The notes beneath the pieces are model-generated. The model was not told where the DNA came from and ran no database searches. It saw only the letters and a list, made by a program, of their open reading frames with translations. A DNA stretch of 64,000 nt from DASXRA01 sp036506155 (lineage in GTDB: Bacteria; Actinomycetota; Actinomycetes; Mycobacteriales; Jatrophihabitantaceae). Made by a program: the position numbers and the translations under genes. This document shows, one piece after another, positions 60,677 through 64,000 of this stretch (positions within the stretch are counted from its first letter, which is position 1; every line of letters begins with the position of its first letter). The stretch spans positions 34,106 to 98,105 of the forward strand of contig DASXSF010000004.1 in the NCBI GenBank assembly GCA_036506155.1, given 5' to 3'.

Positions 60677-62161
60677 TCACTCGGCCCAGTCGAACGTACG
60701 CAGCACGGCCTTCTTCCACTGGGCGTAGCGGGCATCGCGCTGTTCGGGCGGCATCGCCGGGCGCCACTCGCGGTCCGCCGCCCAGTTGGCCCGGATCTCG
60801 TCGGGCGACTGCCAGAACCCGACGGCGAGGCCGGCCGCATACGCGGCGCCCAGCGCGGTCGTCTCCGCGACGCGCGGGCGTACCACGGGTACGCCGAGGA
60901 TGTCGGCCTGGAACTGCATCAGCAGCTCGTTGCCGACCATGCCGCCGTCGACCTTCAGCGCCGACGGCGTGAAGCCACAGTCGGCGTGCATCGCGTCGAT
61001 CACCTCGCGGGTCTGGAATGCCGTGGCCTCCAGCACCGCACGGGCCACGTGGCCGCGGTTGACGTAGCGGGTCAGGCCTACCAGGACGCCGCGGGCCTCG
61101 GGGCGCCAGTACGGCGCGAACAGCCCGGAAAACGCCGGCACGAAGTAGGCGCCACCGTTGTCGTCCACGGTACGGGCCAGCGTCTCGACCTCGGCGGCGG
61201 ACGAAATCAGGCCCAGATTGTCGCGCAGCCATTGCACGAGCGCCCCGGTAACGGCAATCGAGCCCTCCAACGCGTACACCGGGGCAAGGCCTGCGCGGGT
61301 GTAGCACACCGTCGTCAGCAAGCCGTGCTCGCTCGGCACGCGCTCGGCGCCGGTGTTGAGCAGCAGGAAGTTCCCGGTGCCGTAGGTGTTCTTGGCTTCG
61401 CCGGGGGACAGGCACGCCTGCCCGAACATCGCGGCTTGCTGATCGCCGAGAATGCCGGCGACGGGCACGCCGCGCAGCACCGTCAGCTCCGTGACGTCCC
61501 CGTAGACCTCTGACGATGAGCGGATCTCGGGCAGCACCGCCATCGGCACCCCCATCTCGGCGGCGATGTCATCCGCCCAGCGGAGCGTTGCGAGGTCCAT
61601 CAGCATGGTGCGCGACGCGTTGGTGGCGTCGGTGGCGTGCCGACCGCAAAGCCGCCACAGTAGCCAGCTGTCGATCGTGCCGAATGCCAGCTCGCCCGCG
61701 TCGGCGCGTCCGCGGGCGCCCGGCACGTTGTCGAGCAGCCAGCGCAACTTCGGCCCTGCGAAGTACGTGGCCAGCGGCAATCCGACGCGCGAGCGGTACC
61801 GGTCCGGTGGCCCCAGCGCATCGCAAACGGGCTGGGTGCGGGTGTCCTGCCAGACGATGGCCGGCGCGATCGGTTCGCCGGTCGCGCGGTCCCATACGAC
61901 GGTGGTCTCGCGCTGGTTGGTGATTCCGACCGCCGCGATGTCGCGGGCGCCGAGCTCCGCTGCGGACAGTGCGCCCTCGACAACCCGGCAGGTGTTCGCC
62001 CAGATCTCGACGGGATCGTGTTCCACCCAGCCGGGGCGCGGGAGGTGCTGGGCGTGTTCGAGCTGGGAGACGGCGAGCACCCGGGCGTCCCTGTCGAACA
62101 GCATGCAGCGGGTCGAGGTGGTGCCCTGGTCGATCGCGGCGACGGCGGACGCTGACGGCAT
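60677..62161 (-). CDS. glpK: Glycerol kinase
   Basis: A 494-residue FGGY-family kinase that makes glycerol 3-phosphate. The ATPase-core segments AIDQGTTSTRCMLFD, NQRETTVVWDR, and DGGMVGNELLMQFQADILGVPV (FGGY signature 2) are visible, along with WKKAVLRTFDW at the C-terminus. ATG 62161 gives the family N-terminus. Its start lies 18 bp from that of the divergent glpD, so both share one short control region. Confidence 0.96.
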   Translation of the reverse strand: MPSASAVAAIDQGTTSTRCMLFDRDARVLAVSQLEHAQHLPRPGWVEHDPVEIWANTCRVVEGALSAAELGARDIAAVGITNQRETTVVWDRATGEPIAPAIVWQDTRTQPVCDALGPPDRYRSRVGLPLATYFAGPKLRWLLDNVPGARGRADAGELAFGTIDSWLLWRLCGRHATDATNASRTMLMDLATLRWADDIAAEMGVPMAVLPEIRSSSEVYGDVTELTVLRGVPVAGILGDQQAAMFGQACLSPGEAKNTYGTGNFLLLNTGAERVPSEHGLLTTVCYTRAGLAPVYALEGSIAVTGALVQWLRDNLGLISSAAEVETLARTVDDNGGAYFVPAFSGLFAPYWRPEARGVLVGLTRYVNRGHVARAVLEATAFQTREVIDAMHADCGFTPSALKVDGGMVGNELLMQFQADILGVPVVRPRVAETTALGAAYAAGLAVGFWQSPDEIRANWAADREWRPAMPPEQRDARYAQWKKAVLRTFDWAE

Positions 62162-62166
62162 TGCGC

Positions 62167-62172
62167 TAGCGT
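62167..62172 (+). promoter_or_regulatory. Candidate -10 box for leaderless glpD
   Basis: TAGCGT ends 7 nt before GTG 62180, inside the palindrome CGCTAGCG (62164-62171), in the 18-bp gap between glpK and glpD. Any -35 would lie inside the glpK coding region. Confidence 0.5.
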
Positions 62173-62179
62173 GCCAGGT

Positions 62180-63940
62180 GTGGGGGATAACGCACCGTCC
62201 ATACCACGTGGCGGCGCCGCGTCCCGCCTCGACCTGAACTACCGCGAGGCGGCGTGGCACCGCCTCGAAGGCGACTCGTTCGACGTCGTCGTGATCGGCG
62301 GCGGCGTCACCGGCGCCGGTGCGGCACTCGACGCAGCCACCCGAGGCCTCACCGTCGCCCTGGTCGAGGCGCGCGACTTCGCCTCGGGAACGTCCAGCCG
62401 CTCATCGAAGCTGTTCCACGGCGGGCTGCGCTACCTGGAACAGCTGGAGTTCGGCCTGGTCCGCGAGGCGTTGCGGGAGCGGGAGCTGATGACGTCGTTT
62501 CTGGCGCCGCACCTCGTCAAGCCGCTGCCGTTCCTGTATCCGCTGACCCACCGAGCGTGGGAACGCCCTTATGTGGCAAGCGGATTGGCGCTGTACGACA
62601 CGATGGGCGGGGCCAGCAGCCTACCCGGGCAGAAGCACCTGACCCGGGCGGCAGCACTGCGAATGTTCCCCAGCCTGCGCCGCGACGCGCTGGTCGGGGC
62701 AGTGCGCTACTACGACGCGCAGGCCGACGACGCCCGGCACACGCTTACGGTCGTCCGCACTGCCGCCCGCTACGGTGCCGTCGTCCGGGCGTCGACGCAG
62801 GCAGTCGGGTTCGCGCACGAGTCCGACCGGGTCGTCGGGGTGCGGGTGCGCGACGCCGAGGACGGGCGCGAGACCACGGTCGATGCCGGCGTCGTCCTCA
62901 ACTGCACCGGCATCTGGACCGACGAAATCCAGGCGCTGTCCGGTGGGCGCGGCCGGTTCAAGGTGCGTGCCTCGAAGGGCGTGCACGTCGTCGTCTCCCG
63001 GGAGAAGATCACCGGCGACGCCGGACTGATCCTGCGCACCGAGACGTCCGTACTGTTCGTCATACCGTGGAAGCACCACTGGCTGATCGGCACCACCGAC
63101 ACCGACTGGACGCACGACCTCGCCCACCCCGCCGCCACACGCAGCGACATCGACTACCTGCTCGAACGGGTCAACGCCGTCCTCGTCTCGCCGCTCACGC
63201 CGGACGACATCGAGGGCGTGTACGCCGGGTTGCGGCCGCTGCTCGCCGGCGAGTCGGAGGAGACGTCCAAGCTGTCCCGGGAGCACGACGTCGCTCGCGT
63301 CGTCCCCGGGCTGGTCTCCATCGCAGGCGGCAAGTACACGACGTACCGCGTGATGGCCGCCGATGCCGTCGATGCGGGCACCGAAGACCTGCCCAAGCTC
63401 GTCCCCCCGTCATGCACGGACAAGGTGCCGCTGCTCGGCGCGGACGGCTACTTCGCCATGCGCAACCAGGTCGACGCGCTCGCCGCGGAGTACGGCCTGC
63501 ATCCGTACCGGGTGCTTTCCGTGCTGGACCGCTACGGCTCGATGATCCGCGACGTCCTCGGACCCGGGCTCACCGACCCGGCGCTGCTTTCGACGGTGCC
63601 GGCCGCCCCGGACTACCTGCTGGCCGAGATCCGCTACGCCGTGACGCACGAGGGCGCCCTGCACCTCGAGGATGTGCTCACCCGGCGTACCCGGATCTCG
63701 ATCGAATACCCGCATCGCGGCGTCGAGTCGGCCCCCGCGGTGGCGCGCCTGATGGGCGGCATCCTCGGCTGGGACGCCTCCACGCAGGCTCGGGAGATCG
63801 AGCGGTACTCCGCTCGTGTCGATGCAGAGCGCGCGTCGCAGACGACGGACGACGACGCCGCGGCGGACGCCGTCCGCACCGCGGCCCCCGAAGTCCGGTC
63901 CCACCTCGCGGATCTGGCTCAGCCAGCCATCGCCAGGTGA
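62180..63940 (+). CDS. glpD: Aerobic glycerol-3-phosphate dehydrogenase (FAD)
   Basis: A 586-residue membrane-associated flavoprotein that oxidises glycerol 3-phosphate to dihydroxyacetone phosphate and feeds electrons to quinone. FAD-binding VVVIGGGVTGAGAALDA (from residue 37), LVEARDFASGTSSRSSKLFHGG and IPWKHHWLIGTTDTDW are canonical; the C-terminal DAO_C domain contains YCVTHEGALHLEDVLTRRTR-like YAVTHEGALHLEDVLTRR. GTG 62180 is chosen for the conserved start and leaderless spacing; GTG 62171 is possible. Divergent from glpK. Confidence 0.96.
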   Translation: MGDNAPSIPRGGAASRLDLNYREAAWHRLEGDSFDVVVIGGGVTGAGAALDAATRGLTVALVEARDFASGTSSRSSKLFHGGLRYLEQLEFGLVREALRERELMTSFLAPHLVKPLPFLYPLTHRAWERPYVASGLALYDTMGGASSLPGQKHLTRAAALRMFPSLRRDALVGAVRYYDAQADDARHTLTVVRTAARYGAVVRASTQAVGFAHESDRVVGVRVRDAEDGRETTVDAGVVLNCTGIWTDEIQALSGGRGRFKVRASKGVHVVVSREKITGDAGLILRTETSVLFVIPWKHHWLIGTTDTDWTHDLAHPAATRSDIDYLLERVNAVLVSPLTPDDIEGVYAGLRPLLAGESEETSKLSREHDVARVVPGLVSIAGGKYTTYRVMAADAVDAGTEDLPKLVPPSCTDKVPLLGADGYFAMRNQVDALAAEYGLHPYRVLSVLDRYGSMIRDVLGPGLTDPALLSTVPAAPDYLLAEIRYAVTHEGALHLEDVLTRRTRISIEYPHRGVESAPAVARLMGGILGWDASTQAREIERYSARVDAERASQTTDDDAAADAVRTAAPEVRSHLADLAQPAIAR

Positions 63941-64000
63941 CCACAAGGAACGCAACGACCGGGCGATGAGCGCTTGCGCGAAGAGCCCGCCGGCCGCGAC

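Noticed and set aside
63941..64000. Possible start of a next gene at ATG 63966
   Set aside because: Only 35 bases remain in the window, with no family signal; not enough to call.

Overview
The window is a gene-dense stretch of a very GC-rich chromosome. It carries no mobile element, rRNA, tRNA or CRISPR array that I can see. Its content points to an actinobacterium (Actinomycetota): guaB3 beside guaA, chorismate mutase divergent from pcrA, sucC-sucD followed by a 34-kDa-antigen-like protein, DUF6350, purN-purH, folD-DUF3017-mdh, a eukaryote-type NADP isocitrate dehydrogenase, and cdd-deoA-add. From memory, this order matches two or three separate neighbourhoods of Mycobacterium tuberculosis joined together. 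I cannot place the organism below phylum with confidence.

Layout. 1-5041: end of a branched-chain amino-acid ABC ATPase, guaB3, corA, an SDR and guaA. 5155-9359: a zinc-finger protein, a lipoprotein, and a PspC membrane protein divergent from a PspC histidine kinase and its LuxR-type regulator. 9389-14286: alpha-galactosidase, chorismate mutase and pcrA. 14283-17755: a DHFR-like protein and two membrane proteins of glycolipid type (DUF2079, GT87). 17854-20332: a B12-binding subunit and succinyl-CoA synthetase. 20467-28176: envelope proteins, purNH, a lipoprotein, folD, DUF3017 and mdh. 28243-34992: a phosphoesterase, a luciferase-like oxidoreductase, LysE, an amidase, a DUF885 peptidase and icd. 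35227-40666: a sugar ABC importer without its ATPase, then galK-galE. 40734-45910: a CNNM-type transporter, trpS, ligT, a YihY protein and a D,D-carboxypeptidase. 46223-54338: a nucleoside importer (BmpA, ATPase, two permeases) translationally coupled to a cytochrome P450, cytidine deaminase and thymidine phosphorylase. 54434-63940: an unknown membrane protein, a DrrAB-like exporter, adenosine deaminase coupled to an unknown gene and a tandem YbjQ protein, a GH3 lipoprotein, and the divergent glpK/glpD pair.

The genes join into a few pathways: purine synthesis and interconversion (guaB3, guaA, purN, purH, folD), nucleoside uptake and breakdown (46223-54338 plus add), TCA steps (sucCD, mdh, icd), glycerol use (glpK, glpD) and probably alpha-galactoside use (9389-11425 with 35227-40666).

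The most unusual signals are non-coding. A 45-bp palindrome (family A) occurs five times. Four copies lie 15-28 nt past a stop codon, all in the same polarity as the gene they follow. A second 50-bp hairpin (family B, two copies, 38/50 identical) sits directly after mdh and icd. Many genes have a TAnnnT box 6-8 nt before the start codon and no Shine-Dalgarno sequence, which suggests widespread leaderless transcription.
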